Assembly (NCBI GenBank): GCA_036489765.1
Contig: DASXFE010000128.1
Span: forward strand, 1 to 64,000
Direction: 5' to 3'
Source: DATARH01 sp036489765
GTDB taxonomy: Bacteria; Pseudomonadota; Alphaproteobacteria; ATCC43930; CGMCC-115725
Length of the DNA: 64,000 nucleotides
Shown: piece after piece, positions 1 to 7,832 of the stretch
Layout: each line of letters starts with the position of its first letter
Position numbering within the stretch: the stretch's first letter is position 1
The notes under the pieces: model-generated
What the model was told of the DNA's origin: nothing
What the model saw: only the letters and a program-made list of their open reading frames with translations
Databases searched by the model: none
Position numbers and translations under genes: made by a program

Positions 1-932
1 CCACCATAAGCCTCCTGCACCAGAACCAGCAGTCCGCCGCTCGTCGAGCCGCTGACCGCGTTGGTCAGCGTGCTGCTCCCTCCCGCACCGCCGCCGGCGC
101 CGTTTTCTCCCTTGCCGCCGAAGCCACCCGTCGCATGCGCCGTCGCCAACGCCGAATAACCCGTCGCCGACACGCCGCCGATCGCCGCACTGCCGCCCGT
201 TCCACCCGATTGGCCCACCCCATAACCCGCACCGCCCGTGCCGCCGGCGGCCGTTCCAATCGCGTACCCTCTCTGGGTCGCCGAACTGGTGATCGCGCTC
301 GCACCCGTCACCGCCGCCGCACCACCAGCGCCGCCGCTCCCGCCCGTGCTCGCCCCACCCATGCCGCCAACCGCCGTCGCCGTGGCCACGACGTAGTTCG
401 CTCCGGTCATCGCAATCGACGCCGTCGCCGCACCACCCGCCTGACCAACACCCACCCCGGAACTGCCGCCATTCCCACCAGCGGCACGGCTGTAACTATC
501 GATCGTACCGGCACCAGAATTATCCGCGACCGCCGTCGCGTAAGCATTCCCGCCGGCACCACCGCTTGCACCCGCACCGGCAACGGGACCGCTGCCTGGG
601 TTCCCAGAAGAGCCGCCGGCGCCACCGTTGGCGTTAGCCCCAGCAACGACCTCGGTGCTGGCGTAGACAGAAAAAATTAAGTTGGCTGTCGCTGAGCCCC
701 CTGCACCACCGGCACCCGCATTACCACCGGCGCCATAGCGATTGCTCGCGCCGCTCCCGCCCTGACCGCCCGAGCCGCCCGCAGCCTCCACCGTGTTGAC
801 CGTATCGGTCCCACTCCCCGAGCTTGCGGCAATGGCATTGCCGCCAGGTCCACCATCCATTCCTGATTGTCCGGGAGCCGAACCATTGAACCCCGCTGTT
901 CCAGGAGCTCCGATTACGTCGATGTCGCTCAT
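1..932 (-). CDS. Gly/Ala-rich repeat protein, C-terminal part outside window
   Basis: Reading the minus strand from an ATG at 932 gives 310 uninterrupted codons that run off the left edge, so only the N-terminal part is visible. A purine-rich ribosome site (AGGGGA) sits about seven bases upstream. The protein starts MSDIDVIGAPGTAG and then becomes almost entirely Gly, Ala, Ser and Thr, with dozens of GGxGG and GGAGG units separated by short stretches such as SATANLIFSVYAS and GYSALATAHATGG. There is no Sec signal peptide. The look is that of giant bacterial glycine-rich surface or type I-secreted proteins (superficially like mycobacterial PGRS repeats). The function is unknown. The opposite strand shows long but meaningless Arg-rich frames caused by the repeats. 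Confidence 0.72.
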   Translation of the reverse strand, partial: MSDIDVIGAPGTAGFNGSAPGQSGMDGGPGGNAIAASSGSGTDTVNTVEAAGGSGGQGGSGASNRYGAGGNAGAGGAGGSATANLIFSVYASTEVVAGANANGGAGGSSGNPGSGPVAGAGASGGAGGNAYATAVADNSGAGTIDSYSRAAGGNGGSSGVGVGQAGGAATASIAMTGANYVVATATAVGGMGGASTGGSGGAGGAAAVTGASAITSSATQRGYAIGTAAGGTGGAGYGVGQSGGTGGSAAIGGVSATGYSALATAHATGGFGGKGENGAGGGAGGSSTLTNAVSGSTSGGLLVLVQEAYG

Positions 933-1376
933 AGGGCTTGTCCCCTGCGGACGGATCCCATGACCGGGACCTCTTCGTAAGTTCGCTTATCCCATCTATT
1001 GACGATTTCTGGGATGGTAGCAGTGGAATTACCTTACGTTGAAATAACATTTTTGATAAAGAAATTTGGTGGTACCTCAACAAGGTGTATCTGAAAAACG
1101 CGCAACCGAGGATATTACGGAGCGGCGGTCTCCGAGGATCGACGGGGCAGCATTAGAAAAAAGCGCTCTGGATTCGACGAGCACTCAGCCGGAACCGGCT
1201 TGGATGACCAAGTTACAGCGCTCATCGCTGTTCTCATACGCTTTGGAGCCTAGCAGAGGCCTTTCACTTAGAGAGCTAACGAGCACCAACATGTCGTAGG
1301 GCGTTTTAGCAACATCAAATTGTGTTTGGATGGTTGCGAACGCAAATCTTTGAGTTTGCAATTTTTAGAGGATGAA
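933..1376. other. Intergenic, no convincing gene
   Basis: This stretch lies between the divergently read Gly-rich protein and the sulfotransferase and should hold both promoters. It is visibly less GC-rich than most of the window. A 77-codon plus-strand frame (1066-1299) exists, but it has no recognisable motif and I do not call it. Confidence 0.5.
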
Positions 1377-2294
1377 ATGCAAAACGGACTGCACTTCATT
1401 TCCGGATTACCGCGGTCAGGTTCGACACTACTCGCCGCGATCCTTCGCCAAAATCCGCGCTTTCACGCCGGCATGAGCAGCCCGGTTGCCTCACTCTTCA
1501 TGGCGTTGCAGGGCGCGATGAGCCGTCGCAACGAAGGTGCCCTATTTATCGACGACGAACAAAAACATGAACTGTTGCGCGGCATCTTCACCAGCTTCTA
1601 TCATGCGATACATCCGCACCAATTGGTCTTTGACACCAACCGGGCCTGGTGCACCAAGCTCCCAACGCTGACCAGATTATTTCCTGAATCAAAAATGATC
1701 TGCTGCGTGCGCCATGTACCGTGGATCATGGATAGTATCGAACGGCTAATCCGCTCTAACGCCTTTGATCTCTCCGGACTTTTTGGGTTTGAACCATTGA
1801 CAACCGTGTATACGCGGGTGAACCGGCTCGCGACAAGCGACGGCATGGTTGGATTCGCGCTGGACGCGCTCCGAGAAGCATTCTTCGGAGAAAATTCCGA
1901 CCGATTAATGCTTGTGGGTTACGAAGCTCTGGCTCGCGATCCCCACGAAACAATGCGGCTGATCTACAGATTTATTGGAGAAGATCCATTTTCTCATGAT
2001 TTCGACCACGTCCAATATGAGGCTCAAGATTTCGACTTGGCTTTAGGCACTCCGAACCTTCACACTGTACGGCGTAAAGTGGAATGGATAGAGCGCGAGA
2101 GCGTGCTACCGCCCGAACTGTTCAACCGATTCGTAAACGACGCGTTCTGGACGAATCCATCGTTGAATCTCCGTGATGTGTCGGTGGTCCTATACCAAGT
2201 CGCAGAGGCGGTAGCCCGGCCTCTCGGACCCAATGGTTCGTCTGGCATGATTAATCTAGCGGAGTCATCAATCCTGGGGGCGGATCAGCACTAA
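1377..2294 (+). CDS. Sulfotransferase family protein
   Basis: The product is a 305-residue P-loop sulfotransferase-like protein, expected to move a sulfuryl group from PAPS to an acceptor. The 5'-phosphosulfate-binding loop is at the very N-terminus (FISGLPRSGSTLLAAIL, residues 8-24). A later CVRHVPWIMDSIERLI segment resembles the 3'-phosphate-binding region, and the GYEAL and RLIYRFIGEDPF motifs are typical of the family's C-terminal half. I chose the ATG at 1377 because AGAGGA precedes it and the P-loop then starts near residue 10 as in relatives; the frame is open 19 codons further upstream. Codon use is more AT-rich than in the chromosomal genes to the right, suggesting recent acquisition. 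Its neighbour is a Gly-rich surface-type protein, so that protein or a surface glycan could be the substrate; this is inference. Confidence 0.85.
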   Translation: MQNGLHFISGLPRSGSTLLAAILRQNPRFHAGMSSPVASLFMALQGAMSRRNEGALFIDDEQKHELLRGIFTSFYHAIHPHQLVFDTNRAWCTKLPTLTRLFPESKMICCVRHVPWIMDSIERLIRSNAFDLSGLFGFEPLTTVYTRVNRLATSDGMVGFALDALREAFFGENSDRLMLVGYEALARDPHETMRLIYRFIGEDPFSHDFDHVQYEAQDFDLALGTPNLHTVRRKVEWIERESVLPPELFNRFVNDAFWTNPSLNLRDVSVVLYQVAEAVARPLGPNGSSGMINLAESSILGADQH

Positions 2295-2376
2295 CCGAAA
2301 TGGCCATCCTGCATAGAAAGCGCTCGGCGAAGGCGCTAGGCTAGGCGGCGCGTCTGAGATCGGCAGGATTCTAGTT

Positions 2377-2496
2377 TCAGGGCAGGAGCTCGGCGATGTG
2401 CCGAGCCGGGTAGTCGGCGATGCGGGCGAGAGCACATCGGCGAGGTAATGCTGCGGGTTGGTGCCGCTGAGCGTGGCGCTTGGCGCGCTCGATCAA
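2377..2496 (-). pseudogene. IS66 transposase (TnpC) C-terminal remnant
   Basis: On the minus strand three overlapping frames give LIERAKRHA, then SGTNPQHYLADVL, then LARIADYPARHIAELLP followed by a stop. Joined, these match the conserved C-terminus of IS66-family transposases (LIETAKLNGVDPQAWLADVLARIADHP...ELLPW). At least two frameshifts and the absence of the rest of the gene make this a dead fragment. It directly abuts and slightly overlaps an IS110 fragment on the other strand. Confidence 0.7.
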
Positions 2497-2771
2497 CGAG
2501 TATATCGCCGCCAGCGAGCTGGACTTCAACGGCCGCATCTCGAAGTGGGGCGATCGGCTGCTCCGAACCTACCTCTTCGAAGCGGCGAGTGTGCTGCTGC
2601 ACCGAACCCAGCGCTGGTCGGCCCTGAAAGTACGGGGCACACGCCTAATGAAAACGCGTCGGCGCCAAGAAGGCGAAGGTCGCGGTCGCCCGCAAGATTG
2701 CCGTGATCCTGCACTGTATCTGGACCGATGGCACCGAGTTCGAATGGGGAGCAAAGACGGCGCAGCCATAA
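2480..2771 (+). pseudogene. IS110-family transposase C-terminal remnant, frameshifted
   Basis: The plus strand encodes DFNGRISKWGDRLLRTYLFE, then ASVLLHRTQRWSALK, the signature C-terminal region of IS110-type transposases (transposase_20 domain). Near position 2655 the homology jumps to another frame, which reads VGAKKAKVAVARKIAVIL, then HCIWTDGTEFEWGAKTAQP and a stop at 2769-2771. The N-terminal DEDD catalytic half is missing. The gene is therefore both truncated and frameshifted and cannot make an active enzyme. Confidence 0.85.
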
Positions 2772-3062
2772 GAACAGCATCCGGGCCGCGGGTTATGCGG
2801 GACCGGTAGGCGTCCCTGCCGGGACGGTGTGATGGTGACCTCGGTCAAGGGCCGTTTGACACACTCGTCTCCGGGTGTTCCAGCTCATATCACGTTAGCA
2901 CCTTAGAACAGGGGGATTTCTTGGGGGAATATTATTTCCACTGAATTTCATTATGTTGATAACTATCGTCTTTAACGAATATTTCGGGGAACTCTCCCTC
3001 CGCCACTACCCTGTTTCTAGTTGTATCGGCTTGATCCGCCAATCTTCAAACAATGAGGTATT
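2772..3062. other. Intergenic between mobile-element remnants
   Basis: No gene is supported here. The stretch 2890-3050 is clearly AT-richer than its surroundings, which fits imported DNA. I could not find clear insertion-sequence ends or target duplications by eye. Confidence 0.4.
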
Positions 3063-3326
3063 GTGCGGGTCTTTCGGTTCCAGCTCGACGGCCAGCGCCG
3101 CGGCATGGGGCTCGGTCCCTTCCCGGACGTCTCGCTCGCGGAGGCACATCGGCGGGCCTCAGAGCATCGCAACCAGCGCCGAGATGGGATCGATCACCTC
3201 CAGGCCAAGGTGGCTCAAAAACAAGCGCAGCGACTTGCCGATGCGAAGGGTCGCACGTTCCGGGCATGCGCCATCGAGTTCATCGAAAAGAACCGCGCCG
3301 GGTGGAAAAATCCCAAGCAAGACTAA
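3063..3326 (+). pseudogene. Tyrosine integrase N-terminal remnant (arm-binding domain)
   Basis: The frame reads VFRFQLDGQRRGMGLGPFPDV, then SLAEAHRRASEHRNQRRDGI and ends IEKNRAGWKNPKQD. This is the DUF4102 arm-type DNA-binding domain plus the start of the core-binding domain of P4-like prophage and island integrases (family pattern MGLGxxPxVSLAEAR...W.N.KH). The catalytic C-terminal domain is absent, because the frame ends at 3326 inside the tail of the neighbouring exporter gene. It marks a former integration event. Confidence 0.75.
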
Positions 3327-4282
3327 ACTGCTACGACCCGGCGAAACAAACTCGGCAGCAGGATCGTCGCCAACAAGCCGACGGTCGCGACGCCGACACC
3401 GAGCCATTGTTGCAGGCTGGGAATCTCGTGCAGCAGGGGGATGCCGATCAGCACCGATACGACCGGCACGACGGCGGCGAAAAACACCGCACGGCTGACG
3501 CCCAACACCCGGATGGCGTGAGTGAAGCCTAACGTCGCCAATACTCCGTGCATGCAGCCTTGGAGCAGGCCTTGCGCTAGTAGTGCGCCGCGAGGCAATT
3601 CCACGATGTGCGCCGTCCCAAAGACGGCAAGGTAACCGGGCACGGTCACGGCCGCTGACAAGACCGATACCACGGCGATGGTTCGCAGGGCGTCGACGCG
3701 CCAGCGGCGCACGAGGACCGAGAACAGAGCCCAGGCCACGGCCGCGGCGAGAAACAAGAGATCACCCAGCCAAACCTTCGGGCCGGCGCCGCCGTGCAAC
3801 CCGTCCCAGCCGATGAGGACGATACCCGCGATCAACAGGGCCGAACCGGCAAGACGGACAGAACCCAGCCGCTCGTGCAGCATGACCGCGGCCAGTACGG
3901 TGCTGATGATGGCCACCGCGGCCGGCGTGATCACCCCGCCATGTGCCAACGGCGCATAGGCCAGGCCGGCGGTTTGCAGCAGCGTGAATGACGGCCCACC
4001 CAGGACCGCGAGGATAATGCCGCGACGCCAGCCAAGGCCGGCGAGACCGGACACGCCAAAATAGAACAATACCGGCAGCATCAGCGGGCCAGCGACCAGG
4101 TAGCGCATCAGGATCAGATCGCCGGGGTTCATCCCGTCGTTGAGCATGGCACCGCGTGCCGCCGCGAACGAGAGCGGCGCGCCCAGCGACATCAGGCAAC
4201 CCGCCGCTACTCCCGCAGTGACGGAATTCAGGTTGAAGAGGCGCGGGCGCTCCAGTTCGCCGGGATGTGCCAGGTTTGCCAC
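3323..4282 (-). CDS. EamA/DMT-family membrane exporter
   Basis: The product is a 319-residue, highly hydrophobic protein with about ten predicted membrane helices arranged as two EamA repeats. The first repeat includes MRYLVAGPLMLPVLFYFGV and the second includes LLFLAAAVAWALFSVLVRRW. DMT exporters move small metabolites such as amino acids or drug-like compounds out of the cell by proton antiport; the substrate cannot be read from sequence. It is last in a minus-strand series (TetR, GrdB-like, HAD dehalogenase, exporter), 35 bases after the dehalogenase, so it is probably co-transcribed and may export a product or toxic intermediate. Its 3' end overlaps an integrase remnant by four bases. Confidence 0.85.
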   Translation of the reverse strand: MANLAHPGELERPRLFNLNSVTAGVAAGCLMSLGAPLSFAAARGAMLNDGMNPGDLILMRYLVAGPLMLPVLFYFGVSGLAGLGWRRGIILAVLGGPSFTLLQTAGLAYAPLAHGGVITPAAVAIISTVLAAVMLHERLGSVRLAGSALLIAGIVLIGWDGLHGGAGPKVWLGDLLFLAAAVAWALFSVLVRRWRVDALRTIAVVSVLSAAVTVPGYLAVFGTAHIVELPRGALLAQGLLQGCMHGVLATLGFTHAIRVLGVSRAVFFAAVVPVVSVLIGIPLLHEIPSLQQWLGVGVATVGLLATILLPSLFRRVVAV

Positions 4283-4317
4283 GCGATATCACTCAGCGGC
4301 GAGGTATCACCCTCGCT

Positions 4318-5013
4318 TCAGGCGCCGAGGTGCTCGGCGAGTTCCGCAAACCCGTCGACCACGATGTCAGTGGCGGGATTGGGCACGGGATCGGGCGGCC
4401 CGGCGGGTCCCCATTCGTGGGGCCGGCGCACAAAGGCGGTGCGATAACCGACGCCGCGCGCCGCATCGAGATCGAAATTGTGGCACGCGACCATTAGAAT
4501 TTCGCGCGGCTCGACGCATAGAAAGGCCGCCGCGCGGCGGTAGGCGTCGGGGAGCGGTTTGTACACGCGCAACATCTCGCAGGGAAGCACGGCATCCCAG
4601 TCGATGCCGTTGCGCCGCGAGACATCGACAATCAGCGACAGGCTGAGGATCGTGAAGGAGACGCAGATGCGCTGACGCCGGAGCCGGCGCAGGGCCTCGG
4701 GAAAATCCGGCCACGCATCGAGTTGGTGCCAGCGCTCGGCGATTGTCCACCGTTCCACGGCGGAACCGCCGAGCCCATTCTCGTCGAACACTTCGCCGAC
4801 GACGTCGCGATGCACGTCGTCGATGTTGAAGCCGGGATCGACCGTATTGGTCATCCGTCGCAGCGAACGGCGGCGATGTTCGTTCGCCAGCGCATGCCAG
4901 TCACGCTCGATGCCGCGCGCGGCACCCCAGGCCGTCATGGCCGCGGTTAGGCCGGCATGCCAGTCGAGCACCGTGCCGCCGGTGTCAAAGGCCAGAACCT
5001 TGATCTGTTCCAT
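4318..5013 (-). CDS. HAD-type L-2-haloacid dehalogenase (type II)
   Basis: This 231-residue HAD-fold hydrolase should replace the halogen of 2-haloalkanoates by hydroxyl through an aspartyl ester. Asp10 in AFDTGGTVLDWH is the expected nucleophile. The RVYKPLPDAYRRA segment carries the conserved lysine, and MVACHNFDLDAARGVGYRTAFVRRP matches the type II haloacid dehalogenase signature (MVAAHNYDLxAARxxGFRTAFV) closely. Length is normal. The start is eight bases after the stop of the GrdB-like gene, which argues for one transcript. A second, unrelated dehalogenase (DehI type) lies about 2.8 kb away on the other strand. Activity on a particular halo-acid is inference; some family members are inactive. 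Confidence 0.85.
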   Translation of the reverse strand: MEQIKVLAFDTGGTVLDWHAGLTAAMTAWGAARGIERDWHALANEHRRRSLRRMTNTVDPGFNIDDVHRDVVGEVFDENGLGGSAVERWTIAERWHQLDAWPDFPEALRRLRRQRICVSFTILSLSLIVDVSRRNGIDWDAVLPCEMLRVYKPLPDAYRRAAAFLCVEPREILMVACHNFDLDAARGVGYRTAFVRRPHEWGPAGPPDPVPNPATDIVVDGFAELAEHLGA

Positions 5014-5021
5014 ACGCTCCC

Positions 5022-6230
5022 TCAGCCGGCACGCACCCGCGCGGACGGCACGACGAAATTACTGACGATCAGCCGCAGGCGCTCGTCTTCATGGGCGAGC
5101 AGCACCTCGCGCAACGCGTGGATCGCCGCCCCGGTCGCGGTCTCGTTCCAGAACCAGTCGGTGAGCTGACGGCTCGACGGCTTTGCCGGGCCGGCGGCGG
5201 CCGCTTCCAGGCCGTACGCCTTCAGATCGTCGACCGCGAAGCGCAGGATCAGCGGCGCCGAGAATCCGTCGCGCGGGCTCGGTGGCCCTTTGCCGCGCAG
5301 CCAATCGCCGACATAGCGGGCACATTCGGCGAGGGCGAGCCCGCTCACACCCACCGTGGTACGCCCGTGCTGTTCCAGCCAGCGCCGATGGGCTCCCTGC
5401 AGAAGTAGGATTTCCGCCTCCATCCGCGATGCAAGAGAATCCGCATCGCCATTGGCGACCGTCGTCGGCCCGAAGGGCGGTTGCCACGCCGGATCGGGCG
5501 TCGCGCGTGGATCGTCATCGGGAAAATCGGCGATCCGCACCGGCCCGCCATCCTCGACCAGCATGTTGAGCGCAGTTCGCAAGACGCGCCCTTGAAATTC
5601 CGGCTCGTTCGGTGGCCCGAACGGCCGGCCGAGTTCAAACGGCACCCACAGCGCGCGCGGCGGCTTTGTGTTCTCGGCCTGCGGCCTGATCAACACGACA
5701 GCCACCGTCGCGATACCCTCTTCCTCGAGATAATGGCCCAGCGCGCTCACGGCGCGCGTGCAGACCGGTCAAACGGGGGCGAGAACGACGCTGTCGACCT
5801 TGTCCTGTTTCAGGCGAACGGCGAGCTCACGCGCATAGGGCTCCATCTGCACCGGATCGGTCGCGCCCATGAACGCGTAATGGGTATCCGCCATCGATCC
5901 GATCGTGCCGTCGGCCGCCAGTTCGCGCAGCCGATCGATCGGAAAGGCGACGTTCCAATCTTCCTGCAGTCCGGTGCGGTCGAAATTGATCGAGATGTGG
6001 CTGCACAGCAGCTCTTTGGTCGCGGTCGTCGAGGGGATCGCGTGGTAATGCGGGTCGCGGCCGCGGAACGGGTCCTGGCCGCGCACGACGAGGCCGGCCG
6101 ACGAGACGATCGCGATCCGGCGCTGAGACAACGCGGGTCCCGTCACCCAGGGCCGCGTTTCAAATGTCGGGCATTCGACCTCGGCCAGGCGTTTCGCCTG
6201 ATCGGGCGACAAGTCGGTCAGTCTGGTCAC
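5022..6230 (-). CDS. GrdB-like selenoprotein (glycine/sarcosine/betaine/D-proline reductase B family), read through in-frame TGA
   Basis: Two frames that annotation software would split are one gene if the TGA at 5771-5769 is read as selenocysteine. Residues 1-153 read TRLTDLSPDQAKRLAEVE, CPTFETRPWVTGPALSQRR, and later SHISINFDRTGLQEDWNVAF and HYAFMGATDP. The TGA is codon 154 within VVLAPV-U-PVCTRAVSALG, and the same frame continues to 5022 (402 residues). Clostridial GrdB has Sec at the same place in a U-x-x-C motif (VDAV.LT..U..CTR). I chose GTG at 6230 because GAGGAG precedes it and the family starts near here; the open frame extends further upstream. It follows tetR and has a palindromic operator in front. 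The clostridial enzymes cleave C-N bonds reductively; the proteobacterial substrate is unknown. A Cys-less pseudogene is the alternative. Confidence 0.8.
5731..5771 (-). promoter_or_regulatory. Candidate selenocysteine codon and SECIS-like hairpin
   Basis: Directly after the TGA the RNA can fold. GGUCUG pairs with UGGGCC using three wobble pairs, a CAC bulge follows, and then a GCGCGC/GCGCGC stem closes a five-base CGUGA loop. Seventeen bases separate the TGA from the loop, inside the distance range known for bacterial SECIS elements, and the loop contains GU. The stem is partly forced by the high GC content, so the folding is supportive rather than decisive. Confidence 0.45.
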
Positions 6231-6295
6231 TGAGCCTCTCCTCGAATGAGGGGCGCGGCGATGGCTCGCCACGGGTCGGAGAAGCTTATCATGTG

Positions 6296-6317
6296 TTTTA
6301 GACCGATCAATCTAAAA
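6296..6317. promoter_or_regulatory. Palindromic operator, likely for the adjacent TetR regulator
   Basis: TTTTAGA and TCTAAAA are perfect inverted arms around an eight-base spacer. The site overlaps the tetR stop codon and lies 66 bases before the GrdB-like start. Its reverse complement matches the palindrome at 7022-7045 in 18 of 22 positions, so both are probably bound by the same protein. Confidence 0.65.
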
Positions 6318-6905
6318 TGGGGATGTCCCACCGAGCAACGCCAACGCCCCGCTCGCCGCACCCTCCAGGACCGCGCGTTGCGGGCGCGTGCGCGCGAGGA
6401 CGCGGATGCCAAGCAGGACGCTGAGCAATAATTTGGCGAGTTCGTCTGCCGAGCGCCTGTCGGTGATCGACCCGTCTTTCTGCCCCGCCTCGGCACAGCG
6501 GCGAAAGAACGCCTCGATGAAGATCATCTCTTCCGCGACGAGTTGCTGGAACTCGGGGTCGTAAGGCGCCAGTTCCAGCGCCGCGTTGACCAACATACAG
6601 CCACGGCGCTGCTCGTCGTCCACCGAACGCTCGATGATCTCGTCAAAAAAGCTTCGGATGGCCTGGGTCGGCGGCAGCTTGTCGAGCCGCGCCACTCGAT
6701 CCCGCACGGTCAGCGCGAGGTAATGGACAAACGCCCGACGATACAGCGAGCGCTTGTCGCCAAAGGCGTTGTAGAGGCTGGCGCCGGTGATCCCCATCTG
6801 CTCCGCGAGATCACGCACCGAGGTCTGCTCGAATCCCTGCGCCCAGAAACAGTTCATAGCCGCCTCCAGCACGGTCGTCTCGTCAAACTCTCTCGGTCGC
6901 GCCAT
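6312..6905 (-). CDS. TetR/AcrR-family transcriptional regulator
   Basis: The product is a 197-residue regulator. The N-terminal helix-turn-helix is clear (ARPREFDETTVLEAAMNCFW, then TSVRDLAEQMGITGASLYNAFGDK, residues 2-52). The rest is the variable helical ligand-binding domain, with CMLVNAALELAPYDPEF typical of the TetR_C group found next to reductase and GST genes. It lies upstream of the GrdB-like operon on the same strand and diverges from the GST gene. Two matching palindromes in these control regions are its most likely binding sites, which would make it a local repressor released by a small, perhaps electrophilic or halogenated, ligand. The ligand is inference. Confidence 0.9.
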   Translation of the reverse strand: MARPREFDETTVLEAAMNCFWAQGFEQTSVRDLAEQMGITGASLYNAFGDKRSLYRRAFVHYLALTVRDRVARLDKLPPTQAIRSFFDEIIERSVDDEQRRGCMLVNAALELAPYDPEFQQLVAEEMIFIEAFFRRCAEAGQKDGSITDRRSADELAKLLLSVLLGIRVLARTRPQRAVLEGAASGALALLGGTSPF

Positions 6906-7021
6906 AACCGCCTCGTCCCGGCCACGCGATCGGGGCCGCTATCTCCATGATCGTTCGATAAAATTTTAGAACGACCGCGCCAGAATCGCAAAGCCGTTGT
7001 CAGCGAGCGGCGCATCAAGTC

Positions 7022-7045
7022 ATTCTAGATTGGTCGATCTAGAAT
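7022..7045. promoter_or_regulatory. Palindromic operator before the GST gene
   Basis: ATTCTAGAT and ATCTAGAAT form perfect nine-base arms around a six-base TGGTCG spacer, ending 16 bases before the GST start codon. The site strongly resembles the palindrome at 6296-6317. Its position fits repression of the plus-strand GST-dehI-LLM genes by the divergent TetR protein. Confidence 0.7.
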
Positions 7046-7061
7046 ATCGAAGGGACCGAGG

Positions 7062-7766
7062 ATGATCCGCTTCTACTATCACCCGACGCCGAACCCGGCC
7101 AAAGTCGCGCTGTTGCTCGAAGAGATTGGGCTGCCCTACGAGATCGTACCGGTCGACACGGCCAAAGGTCAGCAACACACATCCGAGTTCCGCGCGATCA
7201 ACCCGAACGGCAAAGTGCCCGCGATCGTCGACACCGAGGGACCGGGCGGCGAAACCCGGGTGTTCGATTCAACCGCGATCTTGCTCTATCTCGGCGACAA
7301 GACCGGCAAATTGATGGGTTCGCCCGCCGATCGCGGCGAGTTGCTGTCATGGCTGTTCTTCATCGCAACCGGTCTTGGCCCCTTCTCCGGCCAGGCGGTG
7401 CATTTCCAGCGCGCCGCGCCGGAAAAGCTGCCCTACCCGATCAACCGGTATCGACGCGAGGCGGAGCGCCATTACAGCGTGCTCGACCAGCACCTCGCGG
7501 GCCGTGACTTCATCGTCGGGAACGAATACACGCTTGCCGACATTTCCGGTTGGGGCTGGGTCGATCGCGCGAGTTTCGTACTGCCCGGCAGCGACGACCC
7601 GCTTGCCGCCTATCCCAACATCCGCCGCTGGTTCCAAGCGATCGACGCACGGCCCGCGGTTGCGCGGGCAAGGGCGATCGGCAGCTCTCATACCTTCAAG
7701 AAGGAGGTCGATGAGGAGACACGGCGTGCACTGTTCCCGTCGAATTATCCGCAGGCCGCCGCTTAA
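7062..7766 (+). CDS. Glutathione S-transferase family protein
   Basis: The product is a 234-residue GST. The thioredoxin-like N-terminal domain shows PNPAKVALLLEEIGLPYE, NPNGKVPAIVD and the glutathione-binding FDSTAILLYLGDKTG. The helical C-terminal domain includes the N-capping and hydrophobic staple region around GNEYTLADISGWGWVDRA. This arrangement resembles YfcG/Ure2p-like (Nu-class) bacterial GSTs, which often have disulfide-bond reductase or dehalogenating roles. It is the first plus-strand gene after the TetR operator and is followed by a DehI-type dehalogenase 66 bases on. A role in glutathione-dependent handling of halogenated or electrophilic compounds is inferred from these neighbours. 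Confidence 0.9.
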   Translation: MIRFYYHPTPNPAKVALLLEEIGLPYEIVPVDTAKGQQHTSEFRAINPNGKVPAIVDTEGPGGETRVFDSTAILLYLGDKTGKLMGSPADRGELLSWLFFIATGLGPFSGQAVHFQRAAPEKLPYPINRYRREAERHYSVLDQHLAGRDFIVGNEYTLADISGWGWVDRASFVLPGSDDPLAAYPNIRRWFQAIDARPAVARARAIGSSHTFKKEVDEETRRALFPSNYPQAAA

Positions 7767-7832
7767 GAGGTAGGTTATTTGGAGCCCGGCGCCGACTCGG
7801 GCGCCGGGCATCTCCACGATAAAGGCGCGGCA

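Noticed and set aside
135..680. 181-codon plus-strand Arg/Thr-rich frame
   Set aside because: It is the complement of the Gly/Ala repeat protein, whose frame is open over the full 932 bases and has a ribosome site.
5757..5771. GGUCUGCAC after the TGA, identical to part of the E. coli fdhF SECIS region
   Set aside because: In fdhF this string lies in the apical loop much further from the UGA; here it is two bases away, so the likeness is probably chance. The alternative hairpin was reported instead.
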